A stretch of 64,000 nt of DNA, from contig CM071930.1 in the NCBI GenBank assembly GCA_016081115.2, forward strand, positions 6,925,419 to 6,989,418, in the 5' to 3' direction. Of the stretch, positions 10,526 to 22,563 are shown piece after piece (the stretch's first letter is position 1; each line of letters opens with the position of its first letter). The notes beneath the pieces are model-generated. The model saw nothing but the letters and a program-made list of their open reading frames with translations, was not told where the DNA came from and ran no database searches. The stretch is from Rehmannia glutinosa. Its lineage: Eukaryota; Streptophyta; Magnoliopsida; Lamiales; Orobanchaceae. Both the position numbers and the translations under genes were made by a program.

Positions 10526-11568
10526 CTAAACAATAAATTTCCCAATAATAGGACCACAAGCTATATCAAAAATTGAAAACGTCACACTTTTTCCCAAGAT
10601 ATTCATATTTAGTTTTCTATGTTTGACATCAATCAAGGTGTTGGTGGTAGCCATGAATGGTCTACCCAACAATATAGTATGATCTTTAAGATTACTTTTA
10701 TCCTTTTCCGTATACATGACAACAAATCAATGAGAATTTTAAGATTACCTACTTGGACTAAAACATCTTTAACAATGCCCTGGCAGGATACCTAATGAAC
10801 CCACGCCAAGTTGCAAACGTAACCAGTGGACTACAATTTCTCTAAATCTAATTGTTGAAATATAAAGTAAGGCATAAGGTTAATTCCAGCTCCAAGATCA
10901 AGCATACCTGCGACTTTCGTACCATTCCCAAAATAAATATTAACTATGAAACTACATGGATCTTGTTGTTTTGGGAGTGGACTTAGGGATGAAGTAGGAA
11001 GTTTGTGGGGATCATCAGTTTTGTGGAAGGACGATCCCATACTTGCCTCGGTATTTGCGTTTTCTTCCTTTGCATCAAATTTCTTTTCTACTTTCGCTAT
11101 ACCTGCAGGGTTAGACGAGATAGTAGAATAAGGAATCTTAATTTTATTCTCATAAATCTCACCAATTTCAAGAACGGTGATGGCTTGAGCTTGTACCGGT
11201 TGACTGGGTGATATGTCCTTCTTGAAGACATGTCGAGCTATCTCACCAACTTGATTAGCCAATTGGTCAACTTGAGTCTCAAAACGCTTAAACGAGGCTT
11301 CCATGGATTCAAACCGCTGAATGTTGGCCTCTTGAGTTTTCTTACTAACATGTATGAATGAACTCAAACTTTCTTCAATAGATAAAGGTCGAGGTTGGTT
11401 TGATGGCTGACCTCGGGATTGTGGTGGCATCAGATAGATTTGAGATGGATTTTGCGAATTGCCCCAACTAATGTTCAAATGATTCCGCCAACCTGGGTTG
11501 TAAGTCTGAGCGAAAGGATCATCACAAGCTCTTTGCTGATAACCCTGGATAGAGTTAACATCATCCAC
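10526..11568 (-). pseudogene. Ty3/gypsy gag C-terminus and aspartic protease, copy 1
   Basis: A 245-codon minus-strand frame (10,831-11,568) begins in the gag tail, with YNPGWRNHPN-like text (here HLNISWG), and passes into a helical region with FKRFETQVDQLANQVGEIA. It ends in the protease active-site strand MLDLGAGINLMPYFIFQQL, where D-L-G-A replaces the usual D-L/S/T-G-A. After a frame break the protease continues as ADRFIRYPAGI-type text (best preserved in copy 2) and LLGRPFMATTNTLIDV at 10,526-10,717. This is typical of Athila/Tat-lineage gypsy elements. No RT, RNase H or integrase follows, so the element is non-autonomous or internally deleted. Confidence 0.8.
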
Positions 11569-11639
11569 TGTTGTTCAATGATAACATTACAAACATTAGC
11601 CCCTGACCAAACTCACCACAAATCCCGCACGACTAGGTA

Positions 11640-12620
11640 GAAGGAGAAGCGGCTAGTGGATGCCCTCTTGTAGCCAACAATTGCACTTGCTTAGTCAATT
11701 CAGATAATTACTGTGTCACATTGTAGCTCGAAGCTACTTCATCAGCCCATTTGCCTCTGGCATTCTTTTGTTGTGAATTAGTGCTCATCATCTCCATAAT
11801 ATCATAAATTTTTTAAGTCGTGTGTTCACCCATGTCACCCCCAGCGGCATTGTCAACCATATATTGATAATTATGTAATAACCCATCATAAAAAAATTAG
11901 TTTAACAATTTCATTGGGTAGTGATGATGTGGGCACTTAGTCTGTGAATCTTTAAAGCGATCCGAGGCCTAATGAAAAAGCTTGTCATCCATTTGACTAA
12001 ACGTGGATATTTTAGCTCACAGATCTGAAGTCTTCTGATGTGAATAGTACCTACACATGAACTTATTGTACACCGCCTTCTAATTAGCAAGAGAGTTGGG
12101 AGGTAGAGTCATAAGCCAAGTTTTCGCCCGGTCCTTCAGACTATAAGGAAAGTAGCACATCCGGAGTTGATCCTCATACAAATCTTGTAGAGGAAAAGTT
12201 TAAATTATGGAATAGAATTTCCGAAAGAAGTTAAGAGGATCTTCATTGTGCATCCCATAGAACGACGGTAACTGATTGAAGTGTATGGTTTTGAGCTCAT
12301 AGTTTTGTGTTGTTTATCCTAAAGTGATGCAAGATGTCGTAGTCCCAATGACCGGGCGTGCGAACTCACGTATCAACGGGCCGACTCCGCCTCCACGCTG
12401 TTTCTATTTTGATTATCACCCATCTCTAGTTCGTAGTCTGATTGTTCTTCTCTTGGAAGTGATCATTGGAATTCTTGCTACTATCCGTAGAATTGTCCCA
12501 TTCTTTCCTTATATGCCTTGCAACTCAATGGATGTCATCCCGAAAGGCAAAAGGTCCCAATTAAGATTTCTACGTTCTTGCATAAATAATACCAGAAAGA
12601 CAGATCAAACGCACTAGTGG
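11640..12620 (-). pseudogene. Ty3/gypsy gag capsid region, copy 1
   Basis: In pieces on the minus strand I read DRAKTWLMTLPPNSLANWKA near 12,070-12,140, YYSHQKTSDLRAKIS and ERFK-like text, FYDGL near 11,890 and VDNAAGGDMGE near 11,840. These are the ordered landmarks of the plant gypsy retrotransposon gag domain. Stops and frame changes separate them. The N-terminal part runs up towards the primer site. It forms one broken gag-protease unit with the preceding entry. Confidence 0.7.
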
Positions 12621-12735
12621 AATAAAGTTAAAATTAAAAGACAAACAAAAAGAGGCCCCAAACATAAAATAAACAAAAAGAATCATAATCTAGAAACACG
12701 GAAAATAAGCACAATAATTATTTTGCCTAAAGCCT

Positions 12736-12753
12736 TCCCCGGCAACAACGCCA
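12736..12753 (-). promoter_or_regulatory. gypsy primer-binding site (tRNA-Asp type), copy 1
   Basis: The minus strand reads TGGCGTTGTTGCCGGGGA. It differs at two bases (CC to TT) from TGGCGCCGTTGCCGGGGA, the site complementary to the tRNA-Asp 3' end used by many Athila/Tat elements. It adjoins the LTR at its right and leads to gag on its left. Confidence 0.75.
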
Positions 12754-14951
12754 AAAATTTTAGTCAACTTGCTATCCTATGATTGACCTCGTGTATTGTG
12801 AGCATTGCTAGATGTTTTTAGATGTTTAACGGTCAAACAACCCCTAATCAATTCAACGTTCCAACAATTAGAAGAATCAATCATCAATGAGCAAACCAGA
12901 GCGTCTCGAGGGATGATTGCCGTGTATGATGAAGGCGTGAATGTGGGTGGTTTAGGGATCCACCGATCACCCTATATATTTGTTGTTGGACCCGAGAAAT
13001 CTTTTTTTGCGACCCCACAAAAAAATACGACGATCCTCTAAAATGCTTTGCCAAGTCCAGGACGGCTTATTGCCAAGCTTGGCTCCATGAAAGAGCAAGT
13101 TTGATAATATTTGGCTTTTAAGACTCGGGTCAACAAAGAAGAGGGTTTAGTGAGTAAATGTCAAGCTTGTTTGCCCAACATAGCCAGATTAAAAATTCGC
13201 AGATCTTTAAAGTCAAGCCCACCAAAGCCTTTTCCTGAAGAGAGAGTCTTCCAAGAAGCCCAATGAATCTTTCTTTTTCCCAAATTATCACCCCACCAAT
13301 ATGCCCCAATGAGAGAGTGGATATCTGATATTAGCGAGTCCAGGATCCAAAAATAGGACATGAAAAAAATTGGGAATGACTGTAAAATGGATTTAATGAG
13401 AACTTCTTTGCCGGTTTTCAAGAGAGATTGGTTATTCCAATTCTGGATTCTGTTCGCCAAAAATTATTTTGGTTCATACAACTGCAAGTGTACATTGTAG
13501 TTTATAGAATAATGGCAAGCAAGGTCATATTCCTCAGCGATTGAAGCTCGAAACACTTAGGCTATAATAACATCATATTCCAATTTTATTGAAGCGACCG
13601 AAAATCAAGTTACTAAAATCAAAAATAAAGAAAAATAAATAAGAAATAAATTTGTGAACCCCACAAGTCTTTTCAACATCTTTAGGAGCAACCTTTAGGT
13701 ACATAATCTCAACATGCTTCTTCAATATTAAATGCGAATAAAGTTTTAAAAACCAATTCATGCAATTCTATGGGTTCAAATTCCTAATATCATTTACTCC
13801 CCTGATCAGGTGGTGCGTAAACAGTTGATTAATAACAATTGTAGTCCTCTCAAATCGTTACAATTCTTATTAACTCCCAAAAGATTTGTGAATTAAATGA
13901 CTCCTCACAAACACGTTTGTCACACATATTTCATGTCTGAATTCGATTTTCGTCTTCTAGAACTCACTTGGTCGGATTATGGACTAGAAGTATGACATGC
14001 AAATTATTGTTCAAATAAAAAGCAAATTATAAATAAGCACTCGAATTCATAAAATAGAACACATGAATTAATTAAGAAAACAAGTAATCATATTTAATAC
14101 AAATCCACAGTTTCGATTATGCCCCTAAGATCCAAAAAAATATGTCAAACATTGATTACAAACTCATAGACAACTCCGAATCAATATTATGACATCATAT
14201 AAGCACAGACAAGAGTTCTTAGACATAGAAAGAAATCCCTTCTTGTCAGGATGGATTCCCCTTCCAAGCCATCGAAGCTCTTGTGCTCCCTAGATGCGAA
14301 AGCCTTGTGGTGTTCTTTGCGACTTAGCCTTTTGCTCTCAGAAGCTCTTTGATTCCTTCGTTCCTGTGTTATTTGATGTGTTTTCTATGTAGAGAGTGAT
14401 GTTGGATGATGAATTTTCATGCATAGCCTTGGGTCCCTTTTATAGATGCTTGGAGAGATCACTTGCAGAGTTTGAGTAGGAAAAGGAGACCAATTCAACC
14501 CAGTTACATCGCACGACCGTGTCAGCCCACACGTCCGGGTCGTCCGATTAGAATTTGATCTTGGAGTCTTCATGAAAGTTGTAGATATTTCTCTTAGCTT
14601 TCCATGGCCACTTGAATCACATTAATATCAATTATTTAGAGGAAGTTATGGTCAAAATACTGAACCCTGCCAGTGTTGGAAACTGTTAGTGCGGTTTGAC
14701 GTTTTTGAAGAAAAATTCCTTTTGTTTGACGTTCCATGCTTCTCTCCTTCATATTTTTGCTCGTACATTAGCTCTTGACCTATACTTTAGAACGTGATAT
14801 CTCTTTTTATCCAGTTTAGCTCCATTTTCTGCAAAATTCACAAGAATACGCAGTATCACGCCCAACAAGGGAAACCAAGCAAAACATATTGAATATGCGT
14901 GCAAATGCATCATTTTAAGCCCTCAAATGCACGTATATTTTACACTCATCA
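12754..14951 (-). mobile_element. Ty3/gypsy 5' LTR with LINE insertion, copy 1
   Basis: On the minus strand the LTR starts TGATGAGTGTAAAATATACG at 14,951 and ends next to the primer site at about 12,754. A GCAAGTGTAC phrase near 13,485 is common in plant gypsy LTRs. The ~0.7-kb LINE fragment inside explains the large size; without it the LTR would be about 1.5 kb. No matching second LTR is identifiable in the unit. Exact inner boundary is uncertain by some tens of bases. Confidence 0.6.
12790..13475 (-). pseudogene. LINE (L1-type) reverse transcriptase C-terminus, copy 1
   Basis: A 99-codon minus-strand frame (13,161-13,460) contains RIQNWNNQSLLKTGKEVLIKS, FPIFFMSYF, GAYWWG, KIHWASW and GGLDFKDLRIFNLAMLGKQ. 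This is the conserved thumb-side tail of plant L1 reverse transcriptases. Further 3' on the minus strand I read HGAKLGNKPSWTWQSILEDRR and later WNVELIRGCL-type text, continuing the LINE ORF2 with stops. 5' truncation is usual for LINEs. The fragment interrupts the gypsy LTR in the same orientation. Confidence 0.8.
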
Positions 14952-15210
14952 ATTATTGTTGAAATTTTTCAACGGTTTGTTGTGGTGTTGGAAGTTATGT
15001 TGGAATTTTAAATTCTAACGGAAATTCCAATGGTTTATTATACCAACGGTTTTGTTTATCTTTGGACTTTCCATTGGAATTTTCCAATGGTATAATATAG
15101 CATTGGGATTTCCGTTGGAATTTTTAATTTCCATTAGAATTTTCCAACGATATGATATAGCATTGAAATTTTCGTTGTAATTTTAAAATTTTCAATAATT
15201 TTCTATTTGG
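14952..15210. repeat. Degenerate TTGGAATTTTCC / CCAACGG repeats, copy 1
   Basis: The stretch holds several imperfect copies of phrases such as ccaatggtataatatagcattgg and ttccgttggaattttt in both orientations. Clusters of short direct and inverted motifs of this kind are typical of CACTA subterminal regions. No terminus is visible because the gypsy LTR abuts on the left, so the parent element is unproven. From 15,210 to 15,896 I see only AT-rich sequence. Confidence 0.4.
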
Positions 15211-15896
15211 TTGGAATTAGTTTGTTGGAGTTTGATTGCCCTCTTGTAATCTATGCGCAGTTAAATACTATCTACCAATCTGGCTACTTATTAATTACTT
15301 ACTAAATCTATATATTTGTGAGAAAAATTACGTAACAATTTTTTTAGGGAAAAAATAATTTTTCTTCTCTATAATATTTGAGTCATATTTGTTTTAAATT
15401 TATTTTAAACTTAATTTAAGATTAAATTTATTTGTTCATAATGGTCTTTGAAAAATTTTTGGGATCGAATTAATTGATATTTTATTATAGGGGATACATC
15501 CTTTGTTGTTTATAATAGAGGGTGTAAAGTATATTTAATATTTTATTTAAAATCATGGGTACTTATGTCCATCAACATACTTTTAATTTTTTAGGGATAT
15601 TTGAATGTTTTAAATATAATAATAGATGGGGTTATTTTGTTAGAAAAAGTAAAATAAAAAAAAGGATGGGGTTATTTAATTAAGGAAATTTGATGGTGGC
15701 ATTTTATGATTTATCGTGTGGATCTACAAATGTAATTACAATTATATTATGTACTATCTAATTTAATATATAGAGTCAGTTAAAGGGGTCTAATCTAATA
15801 AAGCTCCAGAGATATTTCTTGGGTATATATGGACTTTGCAATGTGTAGAGACCCATGCTAGTCATTATGATTGATAGCTCTTAATTGATCTAGTAT

Positions 15897-16154
15897 CACA
15901 ACAACATAAATGACATTAGGTAATACAAAATTGTAGCACTTTTTATATAGGACACATTCTGTAACACGTGTTTGTAACACTTTTTACATTACAATTTTCT
16001 GTAACACTTTTGTAGTATTTTATCAACTAGTATTCCACCCGTGCGATGCACGGATTGTGTATAAAAAAAATATATTTAATTTTTAGAGATAATGAATTAA
16101 ATTTCGATGAATAATTAAAATATAAATTCAAAGAAAAATAGATTAAATATTACA
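15897..16154. mobile_element. Left end of CACTA element with Helitron start, copy 1 (truncated)
   Basis: The terminus CACAACAACATAAATGACAT at 15,897, preceded by tat, matches the left end of the full element at 22,434. At 16,027 the Helitron end (CTAG, then the CCGTGC hairpin) begins, and the unit breaks off at 16,154. This is the duplicated portion of the nested pair. Confidence 0.75.
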
Positions 16155-17078
16155 CAAGCTTCTTGGATTTGATCATGAAGCCCTCCAATAACTTGAGATT
16201 GGTTCGACCTTGAACCTTCCTACAATCCTCATTGGAAAGTAGACCCCTTTTGATTCTTCAAAAGTTTCCTCTTCAACAGTTTGGAGTTGTCTTTCCTTCA
16301 CAGCTTAGTGTTGGATTGATTTCCTTCGAGATTTTGGCTTGAGGATTTTAGTTGAATAACTTGAGAATATTTTGCAGGTTACAGTATGAATAATGCTCAT
16401 TATCTCAGGTATGCAAGGTAACCTTTTCTCAAAGTGATTCCTCGATCTTTTTTATAGTGCACTTTCAAAAATCCGCCACGTTGAAGAGATAGTGATTTTC
16501 AAAAGTCACTTGTGTTCGTTGGCTTGTCTTTTCTTGGTCTTCAATCTTGAGATGTAGACCTTTCTTCGTATTAAATGAATGTCCAGCTTTCCAGGCTCGA
16601 CACGAGGTGCAAATGCTTCCCATTGGTTTATTCTTTTTGCACGCTTTCGGGATCGAGCACTTTAAGACATGGTAGCATGGAAGTATTACTTGTTTAGGTA
16701 ATGTTCTTGACTTTTGTGCAACGGATTCTTTTCGATTAACTCCTCTTTGCATTTTGCGCTTTTCCCCAGGTGACTTGATGCTCCAATGATTGAAAGACTC
16801 ATTTGTCACTTCAACTTGACTTGGCTTCTTGAGTTGACTTAATCGACTCTTCTCATAGCATTTGTCTCACCGATACTCCTTCGCCGAGTCCTTGGTCTTC
16901 TTGGCCATACTCGGTTGTTCCTCAAACGAGTCTTCACTTCACATCTTGATTGACTTCTTGTATTTCCGTGCATACCGACTTGACTAAACTTATACATCCC
17001 TATCTATTACAATAAGAATTACAAGAAAAATGGGGTGCCAACTTTCTAGTCTAGGCTTTACATGGCATTCATGAAAAT

Positions 17079-18161
17079 CTAAACAATAAATTTCCCAATA
17101 ATAGGACCACAAGCTATATCAAAAATTGAAAACGTCACACTTTTTCCCAAGATATTCATATTTAGTTTTCTATGTTTGACATCAATCAAGGTGTTGGTGG
17201 TAGCCATGAATGGTCTACCCAACAATATAGTATGATCTTTAAGATTACTTTTATCCTTTTCCGTATACATGACAACAAATCAATGAGAATTTTAAGATTA
17301 CCTACTTGGACTAAAACATCTTTAACAATGCCTGCAGGATACCTAATGAACCTGTCAGCAAGTTGCAAACGTAACCCAGTGGACTACAATTTCTCTAAAT
17401 CTAATTGTTGAAATATAAAGTAAGGCATAAGGTTAATTCCAGCTCCAAGATCAAGCATACCTGCGACTTTCGTACCATTCCCAAAATAAATATTAACTAT
17501 GAAACTACATGGATCTTGTTGTTTTGGGAGTGGACTTAGGGATGAAGTAGGAAGTTTGTGGGGATCATCAGTTTTGTGGAAGGACGATCCCATACTTGCC
17601 TCGGTATTTGCGTTTTCTTCCTTTGCATCAAATTTCTTTTCTACTTTCGCTATACCTGCAGGGTTAGACGAGATAGTAGAATAAGGAATCTTAATTTTAT
17701 TCTCATAAATCTCACCAATTTCAAGAACGGTGATGGCTTGAGCTTGTACCGGTTGACTGGGTGATATGTCCTTCTTGAAGACATGTCGAGCTATCTCACC
17801 AACTTGATTAGCCAATTGGTCAACTTGAGTCTCAAAACGCTTAAACGAGGCTTCCATGGATTCAAACCTGAATGTTGGCCTCTTGAGTTTTCTTACTAAC
17901 ATGTATGAATGAACTCAAACTTTCTTCAATAGATAAAGGTCGAGGTTGGTTTGATGGCCGACCGGGATTGTGGTGGCATCGATAGATTTGAGATGGATTT
18001 TGCGAATTGCCCCAACTAATGTTCAAATGATTCCGCCAACCTGGGTTGTAAGTCCGAGCGAAAGGATCATCACAAGCTCTTTCCGATAACCTGGATAGAG
18101 TTAACATCATCCACCGTTGTTCAATGATAACATTACAAACATTACCGACCAAACTCACCAC
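17079..18161 (-). pseudogene. Ty3/gypsy gag C-terminus and aspartic protease, copy 2
   Basis: Same content as the unit-1 copy, but the frame is cut near 17,880 by the loss of gct (aaccgctgaatg becomes aacctgaatg, with nearby changes). The gag tail therefore sits in a separate 99-codon frame (17,862-18,161). The downstream protease piece MQLADRFIRYPAGIVKDVLVQ (17,186-17,368) is open here, while unit 1 has frame breaks at that place. The last piece with LLGRPFMATTNTLIDV (17,079-17,270) is identical. Between them the two copies preserve complementary parts, so neither is functional as written. Confidence 0.8.
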
Positions 18162-18169
18162 AAATCCCG

Positions 18170-19160
18170 CACGACTAGGTAGAAGGAGAAGCGGCTAGTG
18201 GATGCCCTCTTGTAGCCAACAATTGCACTTGCTTAGTCAATTCAGATAATTACTGTGTCACATTGTAGCTCGAAGCTACTTCATCAGCCCATTTGCCTCT
18301 GGCATTCTTTTGTTGTGAATTAGTGCTCATCATCTCCATAATATCATAAATTTTTAAGTCGTGTGTTCACCCATGTCACTCCCCCCAGTATCATTGTCAA
18401 CCATATATTGATAATTATGTAATAACCCATCATAAAAAAATTAGTTTAACAATTTCATTGGGTAGTGATGATGTGGGCACTTAGTCTGTGAATCTTTAAA
18501 GCGATCCGAGGCCTAATGAAAAAGCTTGTCATCCATTTGACTAAACGTGGATATTTTAGCTCACAGATCTGAAGTCTTCTGATGTGAATAGTACCTACAC
18601 ATGAACTTATTGTACACCGCCTTCTAATTAGCAAGAGAGTTGGGAGGTAGAGTCATAAGCCAAGTTTTCGCCCGGTCCTTCAGACTAAAAGGAAAGTAGC
18701 GCATACGGAGTTGATCCTCATACAAATCTTGTAGAGGAAAAGTTTAAATTATGGAATAGAATTTCCGAAAGAAGTTAAGAGGATCTTCATTGTGCATCCC
18801 ATAGAACGACGGTAACTGATTGAAGTGTATGGTTTTGAGCTCATAGTTTTGTGTTGTTTATCCTAAAGTGATGCAAGATGTCGTAGTCCCAATGACCGGG
18901 CGTGCGAACTCACGTATCAATGGCTGACCTGCCTCCACGCTGTTTCTATTTTGATTATCACCCATCTCTAGTTCGTAGTCTGATTGTTCTTCTCTTGGAA
19001 GTGATCATTGGAATTCTTGCTACTATCCGTAGAATTGTCCCATTCTTTCCTTATATGCCTTGCAACTCAATGGATGTCATCCCGAAAGGCAAAAGGTCCC
19101 AATTAAGATTTCTACGTTCTTGCATAAATAATACCAGAAAGACAGATCAAACGCACTAGT
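18170..19160 (-). pseudogene. Ty3/gypsy gag capsid region, copy 2
   Basis: Repeats the unit-1 gag landmarks (FYDGL, VDN near 18,390, LPPNSLANWK near 18,640) with the same stops. Differences from unit 1 include base swaps near 18,688-18,706 and a rearranged short segment near 18,920. Not functional. Confidence 0.7.
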
Positions 19161-19277
19161 GGAATAAAGTTAAAATTAAAAGACAAACAAAAAGAGGCCC
19201 CAAACGTAAAATAAACAAAAAGAATCATAATCTAGAAACACGAAAAATAAGCACAATAATTATTTTGCCTAAAGCCT

Positions 19278-19295
19278 TCCCCGGCAACAACGCCA
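19278..19295 (-). promoter_or_regulatory. gypsy primer-binding site (tRNA-Asp type), copy 2
   Basis: Identical to the unit-1 site: TGGCGTTGTTGCCGGGGA on the minus strand, next to the LTR. Confidence 0.75.
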
Positions 19296-21490
19296 AAAAT
19301 TTTAGTCAACTTGCTATCCTATGATTGACCTCGTGTCTTGTGAGCATTGCTAGATTTTTTTAGATGTTTAACGGTCAAACAACCCCTAATCAATTCAACG
19401 CTCCAACAATTAGAAGTTAATCAATCATCAATGAGCAAACCAGGCGTCTCGAGGGATGATTGCCGTGTATGATGAAGGCGTGAATGTGGGTGGTTTAGGG
19501 ATCCACCGATCACCCTATATATTTGTTGTTGGACCCGAGAAATCTTTTTTTGCGACCCCACAAAAAAATACGACGATCCTCTAAAATGCTTTGCCAAGTC
19601 GGGGCGGCTTATTGCTGCTTGGCTCCATGAAAGAGCAAGTTTGATAATATTTGGCTTTTAAGACTCGGGTCAACAAAGAAGAGGGTTTAGTGAGTAAATG
19701 TCAAGCTTGTTTGCCCAACATAGCCAGATTAAAAATTCGCAGATCTTTAAAGTCAAGCCCACCAAAGCCTTTTCCTGAAGAGAGAGTCTTCCAAGAAGCC
19801 CAATGAATCTTTCTTTTTCCCAAATTATCACCCCACCAATATGCCCCAATGAGAGAGTGGATATCTGATATTAGCGAGTCCAGGATCCAAAAATAGGACA
19901 TGAAAAAAATTGGGAATGACTGTAAAATGGATTTAATGAGAACTTCTTTGCCGGTTTTCAAGAGAGATTGGTTATTCCAATTCTGGATTCTGTTCGCCAA
20001 AAATTATTTTGGTTCATACAACTGCAAGTGTACATTGTAGTTTATAGAATAATGGCAAGCAAGGTCATATTCTCACGATTGAAGCTCAAAACACTTAAGG
20101 CTATAATAACATCATATTCCAATTTTATTGAAGCGACGAAAATCAAGTTACTAAAATCAAAAATAAAGAAAAATAAATAAGAAATAAATTTGTGAACCCC
20201 ACAAGTCTTTTCAACATCTTTAGGAGCAACCTTTAGGTACATAATCTCAACATGCTTCTTCAATATTAAATGCGAATAAAGTTTTAAAAACCAATTCATG
20301 CAATTCTATGGGTTCAAATTCCTAATATCATTTACTCCCCTGATCAGGTGGTGCGTAAACAGTTGATTAATAACAATTGTAGTCCTCTCAAATCGTTACA
20401 ATTCTTATTAACTCCCAAAAGATTTGTGAATTAAATGACTCCCCACAAACACGTTTCTCACACATGTTTCATGTCTGAATTCGATTTTCGTCTTCTAGAA
20501 CTCACTTGGTCGGATTATGGACTAGAAGTATGACATGCAAATTATTGTTCAAATAAAAAGCAAATTATAAATAAGCACTCGAATTCATAAAATAGAACAC
20601 ATGAATTAATTAAGAAAACAAGTAATCATATTTAATACAAATCCACGATTTCGATTATGCCCTAAGATCCAAAAAATATGCCAAACATTGATTACAAACT
20701 CATAGACAACTCCGAATCAATATTATGACATCATATAAGCACAGACAAGAGTTCTTAGACATAGAAAGAAACCCTTTCTTGTCATGATGGATTCCCCTTC
20801 CAAGCCATCGAAGCTCTTGTGCTCCCTAGATGCGAAAGCCTTGTGGTGTTCTTTGCGACTTAGCCTTTTGCTCTCAGAAGCTCTTTGATTCCTTCGTTCC
20901 TGTGTTATTTGATGTGTTTTCTATGTAGAGAGTGATGTTGGATGATGAATTTTCATGCATAGCCTTGGGTCCCTTTTATAGATGCTTGGAGAGATCACTT
21001 GCAGAGTTTGAGTAGGAAAAGGAGACCAATTCAGCCCCAGTTACATCGCACGACCGTGTCAGCCCACACGTCCGGGTCGTCCGATTTGAATTTGATCTTG
21101 GAGTCTCATGAAAGTTGTAGATCTTTCTCTTAGCTTTCCATGGCCACTTGAATCACATTAATATCAATTGTGTAGAGGAAGTTATGGTCAAAATACTCAA
21201 CCCCGCCAAAGTGTTGGAAATGTTAGTGCGGTTTGACGTTTTTGAAGAAAAATTCCTTTTGTTTGACGTTCCATGCTTCTCTCCTTCATATTTTTGCTCG
21301 TACATTAGCTCTTGACCTATACTTTAGAACGTGATATCTCTTTTTATCCAGTTTAGCTCCATTTTCTCGCAAAATTCACAAGAATACGCAGAGATCACGC
21401 CCAACAAGGGAAACCAAGCAAAACATATTGAATATGCGTGCAAATGCATCATTTTAAGCCCTCAAATGCACGTATATTTTACACTCATCA
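19296..21490 (-). mobile_element. Ty3/gypsy 5' LTR with LINE insertion, copy 2
   Basis: Same LTR as in unit 1, starting TGATGAGTGT on the minus strand at 21,490, with the LINE fragment inside at about 19,330-20,015. The stretch 19,620-20,070 is identical to unit 1; the AT-rich part right of 20,090 carries small indels. Confidence 0.6.
19330..20015 (-). pseudogene. LINE (L1-type) reverse transcriptase C-terminus, copy 2
   Basis: The 99-codon frame at 19,701-20,000 is identical in sequence to that of unit 1. The more distal part near 19,600 differs (ccaagtccaggacggc against ccaagtcggggcggc), again at CAG-type words. Confidence 0.8.
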
Positions 21491-22433
21491 ATTATTGTTG
21501 AAATTTTTCAACGGTTTGTTGTGGTGTTGGAAGTTATGTTGGAATTTTAAATTTAACGGAAATTCCAATGGTTTATTATACCAACGGTTTTGTTTATCTT
21601 TGGACTTTCCATTGGAATTTTCCAATGGTATAATATAAAGATTGGGATTTCCGTTGGAATTTTTAATTTCCATTAGAATTTTCCAACGATATGATATAGC
21701 ATTGAAATTTTCGTTGTAATTTTAAAATTTTCAATAATTTTCTATTTGGTTGGAATTAGTTTGTTGGAGTTTGATTGCCCTCTTGTAATCTATGCACAGT
21801 TAAATACTATCTACCAATCTGGCTACTTATTAATTACTTACTAAATCTATATATTTGTGAGAAAAATTACGTAACAATTTTTTTAGGGAAAAAATAATTT
21901 TTCTTCTCTATAATATTTGAGTCATATTTGTTTTAAATTTATTTTAAACTTAATTTAAGATTAAATTTATTTGTTCATAATGGTGCTGAAAAATTTTTGG
22001 GATCGAATTAATTGATATTTTATTATAGGGGATACATCCTTTGTTGTTTATAATAGAGGGTGTAAAGTATATTTAATATTTTATTTAAAATCATGGGTAC
22101 TTATGTCCATCAACATACTTTTAATTTTTTAGGGATATTTGAATGTTTTAAATATAATAATAGATGGGGTTATTTTGTTCGAAAAAGTAAAATAAAAAAC
22201 AGATGGGGTTATTTAATTAAGGAAATTTGATGGTGGCATTTTATGATTTATCGTGTGGATCTACAAATGTAATTACAATTATATTATGTACTATCTAATT
22301 TAATATATAGAGTCAGTTAAAGGGGTCTAATCTAATAAAGCTCCAGAGATATTTCTTGGGTATATATGGACTTTGCAATGTGTAGAGACCCATGCTAGTC
22401 ATTATGATTGATAGCTCTTAATTGATCTAGTAT
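21491..22433. other. AT-rich spacer with degenerate repeats, copy 2
   Basis: Corresponds to 14,952-15,896 of unit 1. The first ~250 bases hold the TTGGAATTTTCC-type repeats; the rest is AT-rich with no open frame and no termini that I recognise. Confidence 0.6.
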
Positions 22434-22563
22434 CACAACAACATAAATGACATTAGGTAATACAAAATTGTAGCACTTTTTATATAGGACACATTCTGTA
22501 ACACGTGTTTGTAACACTTTTTACATTACAATTTTCTGTAACACTTTTGTAGTATTTTATCAA

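Larger units (their letters stand above)
9595..16154. repeat. Direct tandem duplication, unit 1 (6,560 bp)
   Basis: From caagcttcttgg at 9,595 to atattaca at 16,154 the sequence repeats almost word for word at 16,155-22,691. The junction between units is abrupt, with no shared bases at the breakpoints. The left breakpoint lies in a solo LTR and the right one in a Helitron nested in a CACTA element, so the duplication is younger than those insertions, or it is an assembly artefact. Confidence 0.9.

Noticed and set aside
12324..12617. 97-codon + strand frame opposite the gypsy gag
   Set aside because: It is the antisense of the gag N-terminal region, which has family landmarks on the minus strand.
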